From Acholeplasmataceae bacterium UBA6190 (GTDB lineage Bacteria > Bacillota_I > Bacilli_A > Acholeplasmatales > Acholeplasmataceae): 9,151 nt of DNA. The position numbers and the translations under genes are program-made. The stretch's first letter is position 1; every line of letters starts with the position of its first letter. The stretch lies in assembly GCA_002422045.1 (NCBI GenBank), contig DITG01000030.1, forward strand, positions 1 through 9,151, read 5' to 3'. Below, one piece after another: positions 1-5,765 of the stretch. The notes beneath the pieces are model-generated. The model had not been told where the DNA came from, did no database searches, and saw only the letters and a program-made list of their open reading frames with translations.

Positions 1-89
1 ATGGCTTCACAAGGTCCTTCATTGATTGGCAATTTCCGGTATACCCCTAGTGTTTTGAGTTCATTGATCTTAGCATCTAAATGTGACAT
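1..89 (-). CDS. kbl: Glycine C-acetyltransferase / 2-amino-3-ketobutyrate CoA ligase, N-terminal fragment
   Basis: Only the first 29 codons are inside the window; the gene runs off the left edge. The visible start is MSHLDAKINELKTLGVYRKL, followed by a PINEGPCEA segment. The 'L..LK..G.YR.LP...GP' pattern is how KBL-type members of the alpha-oxoamine synthase family (PLP fold type I) begin. The ATG at 87-89 has a strong ribosome site, GGGAGG (forward 95-100), overlapping the region just after the tdh stop and leaving an 11-base gap. The enzyme would use PLP and CoA to cleave 2-amino-3-oxobutyrate, the product of threonine dehydrogenase, into glycine and acetyl-CoA. The assignment rests on a short N-terminus plus the tdh partnership; another alpha-oxoamine synthase is possible but less likely. 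No catalytic residues are visible because the PLP lysine lies outside the window. Confidence 0.75.
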   Translation of the reverse strand, partial: MSHLDAKINELKTLGVYRKLPINEGPCEA

Positions 90-100
90 TGAAACCTCCC

Positions 101-1141
101 TTATGGAATGAGTACGACTTTTCCACTGTTGCCTGACGACATGATTGCCATGGCTTGTTCCATATCCTTTAAAGGAAATGTATGCGTGATGATCTTGTCT
201 AAATCCAGTTTGCCACTTTGGACAAGTTCAGTAACCTGTTCCCAAGTTTTGAACATGAGTCTTCCAACGACACCGTAGATACTGATCCCTTTGAAGACGA
301 TATCAGCAGATAAATCAATCTCAACATTGGATGGCACAATCCCAAGCATAGACATTTTTCCGCCTGGCTTCACATATTTGAACGCTTGTTCGATCGCGGT
401 CTTGTTTCCTGAAAATTCAGTCACCACATCGATACCGGCACCATCTGTTTCTTCCATCACTCTTTGAATGACATCCTCTTTGAGCGGATTAATCACGACA
501 TGAGCACCGAGTTCCTTGGCGAGCTTGATTCTGTAATCATTGATTTCAATGGCAATGATTTTCTTGGATCCGACAGCTTTTGCGATGTTGACACCCATCA
601 GTCCAATCGGACCACAACCGACGACAGCAACCGTCTTGTCTTTGATGTCAAAGTGAAGCATCGTATGGACGGCATTCCCTAAAGGTTCTTGTACGGATAG
701 GAACTTTGGATGAACACCCGAGTGATTGACAATCAGATTGAAAGCTGGCATCTTAGCATATTCTGCAAAACAACCGTCGGTATCTACACCGATGATTTTT
801 GTGTTCTTACAAATATGATATTCACCGCGCTTGCACCATTCGCACGTGCCACAGACGATATGTGTCTCTGCCGAAACGATATCTCCTACGTTGACGTTTT
901 TAACATCTTTGCCTATCGCAAGCACTTCACCTGAAAATTCATGTCCCACAGTGAGCGGTGGTTTGATTCTGCCTTGACTCCAGCGGTCCCACTTGTAAAT
1001 ATGCACATCGGTGCCACAAATGGATGTGGCCAATATCTTGATGAATACCTCATCGGACTTGATTTCACTCGGAATCGGCTTTTGAACCATGGTAAAGCCA
1101 GGATTACGCGATTCCTTAATGAACGCGGTCATCGTTTTCAT
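101..1141 (-). CDS. tdh: L-threonine 3-dehydrogenase (zinc-dependent, MDR family)
   Basis: A 346-residue cytoplasmic zinc alcohol-dehydrogenase-like enzyme that oxidises L-threonine with NAD to 2-amino-3-oxobutyrate. The catalytic zinc region is present: Cys42 in ICGTD, His67-Glu68 in VGHEFSGEV and Glu152 in QEPLGNAVHT. The structural zinc lobe has Cys97, Cys100, Cys103 and Cys111. The Rossmann motif GCGPIG is at 175-180, and acidic Glu199 at the end of the next strand favours NAD over NADP. The segment 'WDRWSQGRIKPPLTVGHE' at 51-68 is characteristic of Tdh and distinguishes it from sorbitol or other polyol dehydrogenases. Length fits the family (about 340-350). The ATG at 1139-1141 is chosen because AAGGGAG lies 11 bases upstream; the ATG three codons later would be too far from it. 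It is followed by kbl, the next enzyme in threonine breakdown, so the two are almost certainly co-transcribed. Confidence 0.95.
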   Translation of the reverse strand: MKTMTAFIKESRNPGFTMVQKPIPSEIKSDEVFIKILATSICGTDVHIYKWDRWSQGRIKPPLTVGHEFSGEVLAIGKDVKNVNVGDIVSAETHIVCGTCEWCKRGEYHICKNTKIIGVDTDGCFAEYAKMPAFNLIVNHSGVHPKFLSVQEPLGNAVHTMLHFDIKDKTVAVVGCGPIGLMGVNIAKAVGSKKIIAIEINDYRIKLAKELGAHVVINPLKEDVIQRVMEETDGAGIDVVTEFSGNKTAIEQAFKYVKPGGKMSMLGIVPSNVEIDLSADIVFKGISIYGVVGRLMFKTWEQVTELVQSGKLDLDKIITHTFPLKDMEQAMAIMSSGNSGKVVLIP

Positions 1142-1185
1142 TGCCTATTTTTCTCCCTTGTACGATTCATCGTATCTATACTTTC

Positions 1186-1208
1186 ATTATAACTCAGATG
1201 CATGACAA
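1186..1208 (-). promoter_or_regulatory. Probable tdh-kbl promoter (good -10, poor -35)
   Basis: On the minus strand a perfect TATAAT lies at forward 1186-1191, about 45 bases upstream of the tdh ATG, giving a predicted start near 1179 and a leader of under 40 bases. A TTGTCA hexamer (1203-1208) lies upstream but is only 11 bases away, too close for a standard sigma-A spacing. At 17 bases the hexamer is poor. The gap between tdh and the acyltransferase is 91 bases and I see no clear terminator in it, so some read-through from the upstream operon is possible. Confidence 0.45.
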
Positions 1209-1220
1209 AAATCTATGTTT

Positions 1221-1234
1221 GGATAGCGTTTCTT
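1221..1234 (-). promoter_or_regulatory. Weak cre-like element upstream of tdh
   Basis: On the minus strand the sequence AAGAAACGCTATCC matches the B. subtilis-style cre pattern TGNAARCGNWWWCA at 11 of 14 positions, including the central CG. It overlaps the acyltransferase stop codon and lies upstream of the tdh -10 box. Matches of this quality occur by chance, so it is listed only because three similar elements occur at the other promoters in this window. Confidence 0.2.
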
Positions 1235-2381
1235 AGTACTTATCTTGAGACACTCTCAGGAATGCTGCACCTGAATGGTCAAGTTTGATCAGGTAGTACT
1301 TATCTTGATGAAAAAACGAAAAATCTCTGCGCATGGTGATGGTTGGATTGCTGATGTTGGACAAAGAAATCGTTTCCTGATGAGCACCAGAAATGATGAA
1401 TTCACCAGACTGATAGATGAGTTTGATAGGTCCGACAACATGAATATCGGTGACTTTTTCAGTGAAAAAGGATAGTTCTCCAGTGGATTCGAGCGTCGCC
1501 TTTTTCAGTTGTTCAACAAAATGTTTCTGATGGTTGTTCCAATCGACGAGATTGTCATAAACAAAACCATGAATGAATCCGTATTCATCGATATGTCCTT
1601 CATGTTGACAAGATGCACATGTGATTTGATTGCCTTGTGTCTTGATGGTGTTAATGGCTTCACAATGCGGACAAACATAAACAACATTTTCAAGTCCATG
1701 AGCCAAGTTGATGCCTGGATGCTTGATCATGCGTTTTCTTTGATCATCGTATGCATTATAAAATAGTGCTTTACTGACGACACTTTCAATCTCTTCAACG
1801 GTCATCTTCTTGATCTGTTCAGCAGTCAGTGTCAGTTCATAATGCAACTCAATCTGACGATTCTTTCGCTTGAATAATGCCCATCTTGGATTGGATAGAT
1901 AGCCACCACGGACATGACACGTGATCAAGTCAATTTCGAGTTTCTTAATGAGTTTCATCGTTGAAGGTTCGATGTATCCGGTCTCTCCATAAAAGGTACT
2001 GTCTCCTTCCGGAAAGATCAAAATCGGATATCCTCTTTTGATAGCGCCAATCAAATCTCTGACGGTCGATGAGTCACTTTGACCTTTAGATTTTGAGATC
2101 ACATGAGCGACTTGAGTCATTAAAAATTTGGTCGAATTTTTCTTGAATAACGTCTGATTGGCGACGATGAATGGCACTTTCTTCCACCTGAGTGGAACAT
2201 GAATCACATCAAAGAAAAATGTATGATTGGCGAGCATGATGTAGGGTGTCTTTCGTCTGAAATCAACCCCTTGACCTTTGAAAACCTTGCGTTTTGCATC
2301 AATTCTCATCCACAGCATCACAATCGGTCTGAGGATGCTCATGATGAGATCTTGTTGAATATCGATTCGACGTTTTTTCAT
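1233..2381 (-). CDS. PlsC-type acyltransferase with zinc ribbon and novel C-terminal region
   Basis: A 382-residue protein. Residues about 1-210 form a lysophospholipid acyltransferase (LPLAT/PlsC) domain, shown by the catalytic HX4D motif (His53 to Asp58 in ANHTFFFD) and the phosphate-binding FPEG motif at 123-126. By family it would transfer an acyl chain to a glycerol-phosphate-type acceptor at the membrane face. No convincing full membrane span is seen, although hydrophobic stretches near 13-26 and 46-60 could attach it to the bilayer. Residues 237-258 hold a Cys4 zinc ribbon (Cys237, Cys240, Cys255, Cys258). Residues about 265-382 match nothing I recognise. Ordinary PlsC proteins are about 200-250 residues, so this is a larger variant and the true acceptor is unknown. 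The ATG overlaps the Nudix stop (ATGA at 2378-2381), with a GGTGA site inside the Nudix gene, indicating translational coupling. Confidence 0.8.
   Translation of the reverse strand: MKKRRIDIQQDLIMSILRPIVMLWMRIDAKRKVFKGQGVDFRRKTPYIMLANHTFFFDVIHVPLRWKKVPFIVANQTLFKKNSTKFLMTQVAHVISKSKGQSDSSTVRDLIGAIKRGYPILIFPEGDSTFYGETGYIEPSTMKLIKKLEIDLITCHVRGGYLSNPRWALFKRKNRQIELHYELTLTAEQIKKMTVEEIESVVSKALFYNAYDDQRKRMIKHPGINLAHGLENVVYVCPHCEAINTIKTQGNQITCASCQHEGHIDEYGFIHGFVYDNLVDWNNHQKHFVEQLKKATLESTGELSFFTEKVTDIHVVGPIKLIYQSGEFIISGAHQETISLSNISNPTITMRRDFSFFHQDKYYLIKLDHSGAAFLRVSQDKY
1234..1308. repeat. 15-base direct repeat, copies 60 bases apart
   Basis: The 15-mer TAGTACTTATCTTGA occurs at 1234-1248 and again at 1294-1308. 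Both copies lie in the 3' end of the acyltransferase gene and are in the same frame, so the protein carries QDKY twice: once at residues 359-362 and once as its last four residues (379-382). The 45 bases between the copies are not themselves repeated. Confidence 0.8.
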
Positions 2382-2923
2382 GGTTTCACCAAACGATGGA
2401 GCATGTAATATTGGAGTGCAATGATTGTTTTCCCATCGGTGATGACGTTAGATTCAATCAGTTTTTCGACATCAGCGGGATCGACCATCATGAGATCGAT
2501 ATCCTCATCGTCATCCATCGGTTTTGGTGATGGTTTCAATGTACAATGTTTGGCAATATAAATATCAAGTTTTTCATCTGAATATCCAACACAGGGATGA
2601 AAAGAAAACATCAGTTTCCAGTCACTTGAAACATAGCCCGTTTCTTCTTCGAGTTCACGCATTGCACATGACAATCCGTCTTCATGTTTGTGATCTTTTT
2701 TTCCTGCTGGAATTTCGATGGATACACTTTTGATCGGATATCTGAATTGTTTCGTCAAAATGATTTGCCCTGATTCAGTGATGGGTAAAACCGAAGCCCC
2801 GCCAGGATGTTCAAGGACGACTCTCTGACTTACTTTTCCATGTTTGAGTGTGACTTCATCTTCATAGAGTTTCAAAAATGAACATTCATATTTCAATTGA
2901 CTGCTGATGGTTTTTTCGTTCAT
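2378..2923 (-). CDS. Nudix hydrolase, ADP-ribose pyrophosphatase type
   Basis: A 181-residue soluble Nudix protein. The Nudix helix is at residues 74-97, ending in RELEEETGY (89-97) with the metal-binding glutamates at 90, 93 and 94. The IPAG lead-in, the upstream 'ILTKQFRYP' strand and the downstream 'GYSDEKLDIYIA' are typical of the ADP-ribose/NDP-sugar pyrophosphatase subgroup, which hydrolyses ADP-ribose to AMP and ribose 5-phosphate with Mg2+. One oddity: six residues rather than the canonical five separate Gly74 from Glu81. Substrate cannot be fixed from sequence. The ATG at 2921-2923 is preceded by AGAGG (forward 2929-2933), which overlaps the peptidase stop codon; the gap to that gene is 8 bases. 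It overlaps the acyltransferase start by 4 bases, so the three genes look like one operon. Confidence 0.88.
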   Translation of the reverse strand: MNEKTISSQLKYECSFLKLYEDEVTLKHGKVSQRVVLEHPGGASVLPITESGQIILTKQFRYPIKSVSIEIPAGKKDHKHEDGLSCAMRELEEETGYVSSDWKLMFSFHPCVGYSDEKLDIYIAKHCTLKPSPKPMDDDEDIDLMMVDPADVEKLIESNVITDGKTIIALQYYMLHRLVKP

Positions 2924-2931
2924 GACGACCT

Positions 2932-4158
2932 CTATTGTTGTGGAATGGATGGATGTTTGACGGATTTGTCTTTTTGAATGACATAATGATAGAAAATATT
3001 CAAACTGTCCTCGACGACTTTCGGATGGACATGACTGACCGTGTCATTGGGTGTATGATAGACTGCGCTGCGATTGGAATTGGTCCAAGGCATACCAATC
3101 AAAGTGGTCGCTTTGACGCCAATTTTCGCCAGTTCAGCAGCGTCAGTTCCGCCTGTCAGAAAGGCTAGTTTCTGAGTTTTGGTTGGGATGTTCAGTTGAC
3201 TTGCGACATTGACCAAGTCACTGGTCAGTTCGTCATCGAGTTTCACGGTATCATTTAAGTCGCTGGTTAAGAAGAATAATTCCTTTTCATCATAAAGACA
3301 ATCCGCGTTAAGTAGATAGACAGGATGTTTTTTAAAGATTCCCTGATGCTTTTTCGCGAATGCTCTCGCGCCTCTGAGACCTTCTTCTTCGGCATCAAAT
3401 GAAACAATCCAAAGTCTGGTGTGCTTCAGTCCCTTCTTTTCTCTCTTGAGTTCTGCAAAATGACGTCCGAGTGCAATGGCAATCATGGTAGCAACCAGAT
3501 TATCACCCGCGCCTGGGGTGCCCTTTTTAGAGTAAAAGAACCACATCTGACCGACCAACAGGATAGCTAAGGTTGCTAAAATCTGAATAGTCAACGTCAA
3601 GATAGGCATGTTGGGTAAAAAATAGAGCAGTACAGATGCACTGAGTAATCCAAAAACCAGTCCGATAGATCCAGTCGTTCTCAAGTTGTAGAGATTGGGC
3701 TGGTGAATGAAAAAATTGAACACATGTGCAGAATCATGATGTCCGCTGATGATGATATCTTGAAGGACTTCTCCTTCAGGTTCAATCACTCCATAAACAT
3801 TGCGCGCTTGACGTTTGGGATAAAACCGATCAAGTAGTGGTTTATATAAAATGAATTGAATGTACAAAATCAGAACGGAGACGAGCGCAAGTATTGCTGT
3901 TACCCAAGGATAGCCAATCCACAGAAAGACTGTTCCAAGAACAAAATTAAACACGAGAATTCTGATCCAACCAAGAAAGGCACCTTGATAGACATGAAAG
4001 TCTTCATGATGTGCGTGATCGGCAAAACTCTTGATATCAAGAAAGAGATCGTCTGCAGCACTCAGATTGCTTTTGGTTCCTGCGAGTCTCGGACCATGTT
4101 TGTCAATTAATTCTTGTGTTTTTCGGAATACTTCTTGTCTTAAGATCAGTTTGTTCAT
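2932..4158 (-). CDS. Membrane-anchored M28-family zinc metallopeptidase
   Basis: A 408-residue M28 (aminopeptidase Y/glutamate carboxypeptidase-like) peptidase. All expected co-catalytic zinc residues are visible: His140 and Asp142 in SGHHDS, bridging Asp219 in GAGDN, the Glu257-Glu258 pair in DAEEEG, Asp286 in NADC and His368 in YHTPNDT. Four hydrophobic helices are apparent: about 64-82 and 85-105 before the catalytic domain, then about 163-182 and 184-208, which fall between the HxD motif and the bridging Asp. An even number of spans keeps all zinc ligands on one side; the absence of a signal peptide and the charged N-terminus make a cytoplasmic site plausible, but this is inference. The ATG at 4156-4158 has GGAGG 6 bases upstream and heads a probable operon with the Nudix and acyltransferase genes. 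The natural substrate is unknown; peptide or amino-acyl hydrolysis is expected from the family. Confidence 0.88.
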   Translation of the reverse strand: MNKLILRQEVFRKTQELIDKHGPRLAGTKSNLSAADDLFLDIKSFADHAHHEDFHVYQGAFLGWIRILVFNFVLGTVFLWIGYPWVTAILALVSVLILYIQFILYKPLLDRFYPKRQARNVYGVIEPEGEVLQDIIISGHHDSAHVFNFFIHQPNLYNLRTTGSIGLVFGLLSASVLLYFLPNMPILTLTIQILATLAILLVGQMWFFYSKKGTPGAGDNLVATMIAIALGRHFAELKREKKGLKHTRLWIVSFDAEEEGLRGARAFAKKHQGIFKKHPVYLLNADCLYDEKELFFLTSDLNDTVKLDDELTSDLVNVASQLNIPTKTQKLAFLTGGTDAAELAKIGVKATTLIGMPWTNSNRSAVYHTPNDTVSHVHPKVVEDSLNIFYHYVIQKDKSVKHPSIPQQ

Positions 4159-4205
4159 ATGAATCCTCCGAGTGCCCTCTGAAATGGGTATGTCACGTCT
4201 TTATC

Positions 4206-4234
4206 ATTATACTACGATTTTTTTAAAATGTAAG
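4206..4234 (-). promoter_or_regulatory. Promoter of the peptidase-Nudix-acyltransferase operon
   Basis: On the minus strand CTTACA (forward 4229-4234), a 17-base spacer and a perfect TATAAT (4206-4211) form a good sigma-A-type promoter. The predicted start is near 4199, giving a 40-base leader before the ATG that includes the GGAGG ribosome site at 4165-4169. It begins only about 10 bases beyond the terminator of the upstream hydratase genes, so the operon is an independent unit. Confidence 0.65.
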
Positions 4235-4242
4235 CGCTAAAC
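4229..4242 (+). promoter_or_regulatory. cre-like element over the peptidase -35 box
   Basis: The forward sequence TGTAAGCGCTAAAC agrees with the cre pattern TGNAARCGNWWWCA at the first 12 of 14 positions and has the AGCGCT core typical of LacI/CcpA-family operators. It covers the -35 hexamer of the peptidase promoter, where a bound repressor would block RNA polymerase. No CcpA gene is in the window, so the regulator is inferred only from motif resemblance. Confidence 0.3.
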
Positions 4243-4263
4243 AAAAAACGAGCTTTCGCTCGT
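4243..4263 (-). terminator. Intrinsic terminator after the hydratase beta gene
   Basis: On the minus strand the RNA reads ACGAGC-GAAA-GCTCGT followed by a run of T (forward 4247-4243): a perfect 6-base-pair stem with a stable GAAA tetraloop and a U tract. It starts directly after the TAG stop of the beta subunit gene. The plus-strand reading lacks a T tract, so it acts in the minus direction only. Confidence 0.92.
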
Positions 4264-4818
4264 CTATTCGATGATGATGGATTGATATTTTCGAACTTCA
4301 TCTATGATGAGATTGCCCCCATAGATGTCATAAGTTACAATCGCAGGAAAATCTTCGACAACAAGCTTATAGATAGCTTCTGAACCTAAATCCGGATAAA
4401 GCACAACACTGCTTTCTTTCACTTTGCGTGACAGTAGCGCGCCAGCGCCACCCACAGCCTGCAAGTAAACGCCTTTGTGTTTGATCATATCACTGATGAA
4501 CTGATCAGAGCGATCACCCTTGCCAATCATGACCTTGAGTCCGATTTCCATCAAGGGTGTCGAATAGGCATCCATCCGATAAGCAGATGTCGGACCACAA
4601 GAACCAATCGGTCTGTTCTCTTTGGCTGGAGTAGGTCCTACGTAATAAATGACTTGTCCTGAAAAATCAATCGGCAAAGTCTCTCCGCGACTGAGCGCTT
4701 CAACCAAACGTTTGTGCGCTGCATCGCGTCCTGTATAGATAACACCTGTAAAATAAACGATTTCACCTGCTCTCATGCGTTCAATGTCATGAGGCTTGAT
4801 TGGAGTTTTGATGTGCAT
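4264..4818 (-). CDS. Class I hydratase beta subunit (fumarase C-terminal domain), probable mesaconase
   Basis: A 184-residue protein matching the C-terminal (beta) half of class I iron-sulfur fumarases and the TtdB-type subunit of L-tartrate dehydratase. Family motifs in order are TGRDAAHKR (29-37), GPTPA (61-65), GSCGPTSAYRMD (72-83), GKGD (99-102), GGAGAL (123-128) and VEDFPAIV (154-161). This swivelling domain supplies substrate-binding residues and works only with the alpha subunit. The ATG at 4816-4818 follows the alpha stop by 8 bases, and its ribosome site AGGTGAT overlaps that stop, so the two subunits are translated together. Generic annotation would be fumarate hydratase beta (fumB/ttdB). 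The divergent glutamate mutase and mal genes suggest it acts on mesaconate, forming citramalate; fumarase activity may coexist. Confidence 0.93.
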   Translation of the reverse strand: MHIKTPIKPHDIERMRAGEIVYFTGVIYTGRDAAHKRLVEALSRGETLPIDFSGQVIYYVGPTPAKENRPIGSCGPTSAYRMDAYSTPLMEIGLKVMIGKGDRSDQFISDMIKHKGVYLQAVGGAGALLSRKVKESSVVLYPDLGSEAIYKLVVEDFPAIVTYDIYGGNLIIDEVRKYQSIIIE

Positions 4819-4826
4819 AGGATCAC

Positions 4827-5666
4827 CTATAGAATTCTTTCTTTATGTCTGGATGCATGACACTGAAGATTGACAGCAACCGGGAGGGAAGCAATATGGC
4901 AAGGGTAGGCATTGATTTTGACAGACAGTGCAGTCGTCGAACCCCCAAATCCCATCGGACCAACCCCCAACTGATTGATTTCATCCAGTAATTCTTTTTC
5001 TAGTTTTGCCAAAACGGGATCAGGACTTTCATCTGCTAAATCTCTCATGATGGCTTCTTTGGCCAAGAGGGCTGACTTTTCAAGATTGCCACCGATACCG
5101 ACACCGACAACAAGCGGTGGGCACGGTTTACCTCCAGCATAGAAAATCGTATGCAGCACGAGTTTCTTGATGCCCTCAATGCCATCTGATGGGATGAGCA
5201 TTTTGACCAAACTCATATTTTCACTGCCTCCACCTTTGGGTGCGAGTGTGATTTTAATCGTATCTCCTGGCACCAGTTTCACATGAATGACAGCTGGTGT
5301 ATTGTCATTGGTATTGCCACGCGTAATCGGATGTTTCGCGACAGAGTTACGAAGTAAGCCTTCTTTATACGCTTGTCTGACGCCTTCGTTGACCGCATCA
5401 TAAACGTCGCCTAAAAGATGAACATCATATCCGATTTCAAGGAAGACCACAACCATCCCGGTATCCTGACACATGGGTTCATTCGAATCCATGGCAATGA
5501 TGTCGTTTTCTATGATTTGTTCTAATACATTTTTACCGATTTCAGATTTTTCTCTTTTCAATGCATCTCTTAAACGATCAATAAAAGACTTGCCAATGTT
5601 GCAATTTGCATCCATCGCAAGTTCTTTCACTGTTTGAGTAATCAGACTCATTTCCACATTTCGCAT
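4827..5666 (-). CDS. Class I [4Fe-4S] hydratase alpha subunit (fumarase N-terminal domain), probable mesaconase
   Basis: About 279 residues, the alpha half of two-subunit class I fumarase-type hydratases. The three cysteines expected to hold the [4Fe-4S] cluster are present: Cys66 in MCQDTGM, Cys182 in GKPCPP and Cys269 in NLQCHASR. Other family signatures are the PKGGGSENMS block (144-153) and the GVGIGG turn (188-193). The cluster acts as a Lewis acid for adding or removing water, and oxygen sensitivity is expected. The start is not certain. The open frame extends to a GTG at 5673-5675, but the predicted transcription start is near 5677, leaving essentially no leader. I chose ATG 5664-5666 because the spacing from MR to the conserved ITxxV matches how the family begins; ATG 5649-5651 is also possible. 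None has a good Shine-Dalgarno site. Generic annotation is fumarase alpha (fumA/ttdA); context favours mesaconate hydratase. Confidence 0.92.
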   Translation of the reverse strand: MRNVEMSLITQTVKELAMDANCNIGKSFIDRLRDALKREKSEIGKNVLEQIIENDIIAMDSNEPMCQDTGMVVVFLEIGYDVHLLGDVYDAVNEGVRQAYKEGLLRNSVAKHPITRGNTNDNTPAVIHVKLVPGDTIKITLAPKGGGSENMSLVKMLIPSDGIEGIKKLVLHTIFYAGGKPCPPLVVGVGIGGNLEKSALLAKEAIMRDLADESPDPVLAKLEKELLDEINQLGVGPMGFGGSTTALSVKINAYPCHIASLPVAVNLQCHASRHKERIL

Positions 5667-5683
5667 AGTTTTCACCCAACCCC

Positions 5684-5712
5684 ATTATATCATCAAAAAA
5701 TCGTAAACGCAA
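5684..5712 (-). promoter_or_regulatory. Extended -10 promoter of the hydratase genes
   Basis: On the minus strand TGATATAAT (forward 5684-5692) is a perfect extended -10 element, with TTGCGT (5707-5712) 17 bases upstream as a partial -35. The predicted start is near 5677, so the leader is only about 11 bases if translation begins at 5666. The promoter faces away from the glmS promoter, with the two -35 boxes about 16 bases apart. Confidence 0.65.
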
Positions 5713-5715
5713 AAC
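5702..5715 (+). promoter_or_regulatory. cre-like element over the hydratase -35 box
   Basis: The forward sequence CGTAAACGCAAAAC matches the cre pattern TGNAARCGNWWWCA at 11 of 14 positions, including the AARCG core, and covers the -35 hexamer of the hydratase promoter. It is more degenerate than the copies at 4229 and 5766 and is supported mainly by recurrence of the GTAARCG core at each promoter. Confidence 0.22.
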
Positions 5716-5727
5716 GACTGTTCGCTG

Positions 5728-5756
5728 TTGTTTTTTTGGCCTATTTGTATTAAAAT
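5728..5756 (+). promoter_or_regulatory. Promoter of the glutamate mutase operon
   Basis: TTGTTT (5728-5733), a 17-base spacer and TAAAAT (5751-5756) form a plausible sigma-A promoter with a predicted start near 5763. The leader to the glmS ATG is about 57 bases. This is too short for a cobalamin riboswitch, and no B12-box sequence was seen. Confidence 0.55.
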
Positions 5757-5760
5757 ACAA
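5745..5760. promoter_or_regulatory. Perfect inverted repeat over the glmS -10 box, candidate operator
   Basis: TTGTAT-TAAA-ATACAA is a 16-base palindrome with perfect 6-base arms and a 4-base centre. It overlaps the -10 hexamer and runs to just before the predicted transcription start, the classic position for a repressor operator. The arms resemble those of several dimeric helix-turn-helix regulators, including GntR-type ones, but the sequence alone does not name the protein, and no regulator gene lies in the window. Confidence 0.5.
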
Positions 5761-5765
5761 GTGTA

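Noticed and set aside
941..1192. Open frames of 60-90 codons on the opposite strand within tdh, and similar ones in the peptidase, acyltransferase, glmL and glmE genes.
   Set aside because: They lie wholly or almost wholly inside well-supported genes, lack ribosome sites and have no recognisable protein features; they are mirror frames.
1142..1232. Search for an intrinsic terminator after the acyltransferase gene.
   Set aside because: No stable hairpin with a T tract was found on the minus strand; termination there may be Rho-dependent or absent.
5711..5737. Imperfect hairpin followed by a run of T upstream of the glmS promoter, resembling a plus-strand terminator.
   Set aside because: The stem is short and broken by mismatch and wobble pairs, no plus-strand gene ends upstream, and the T run lies inside the glmS promoter spacer.
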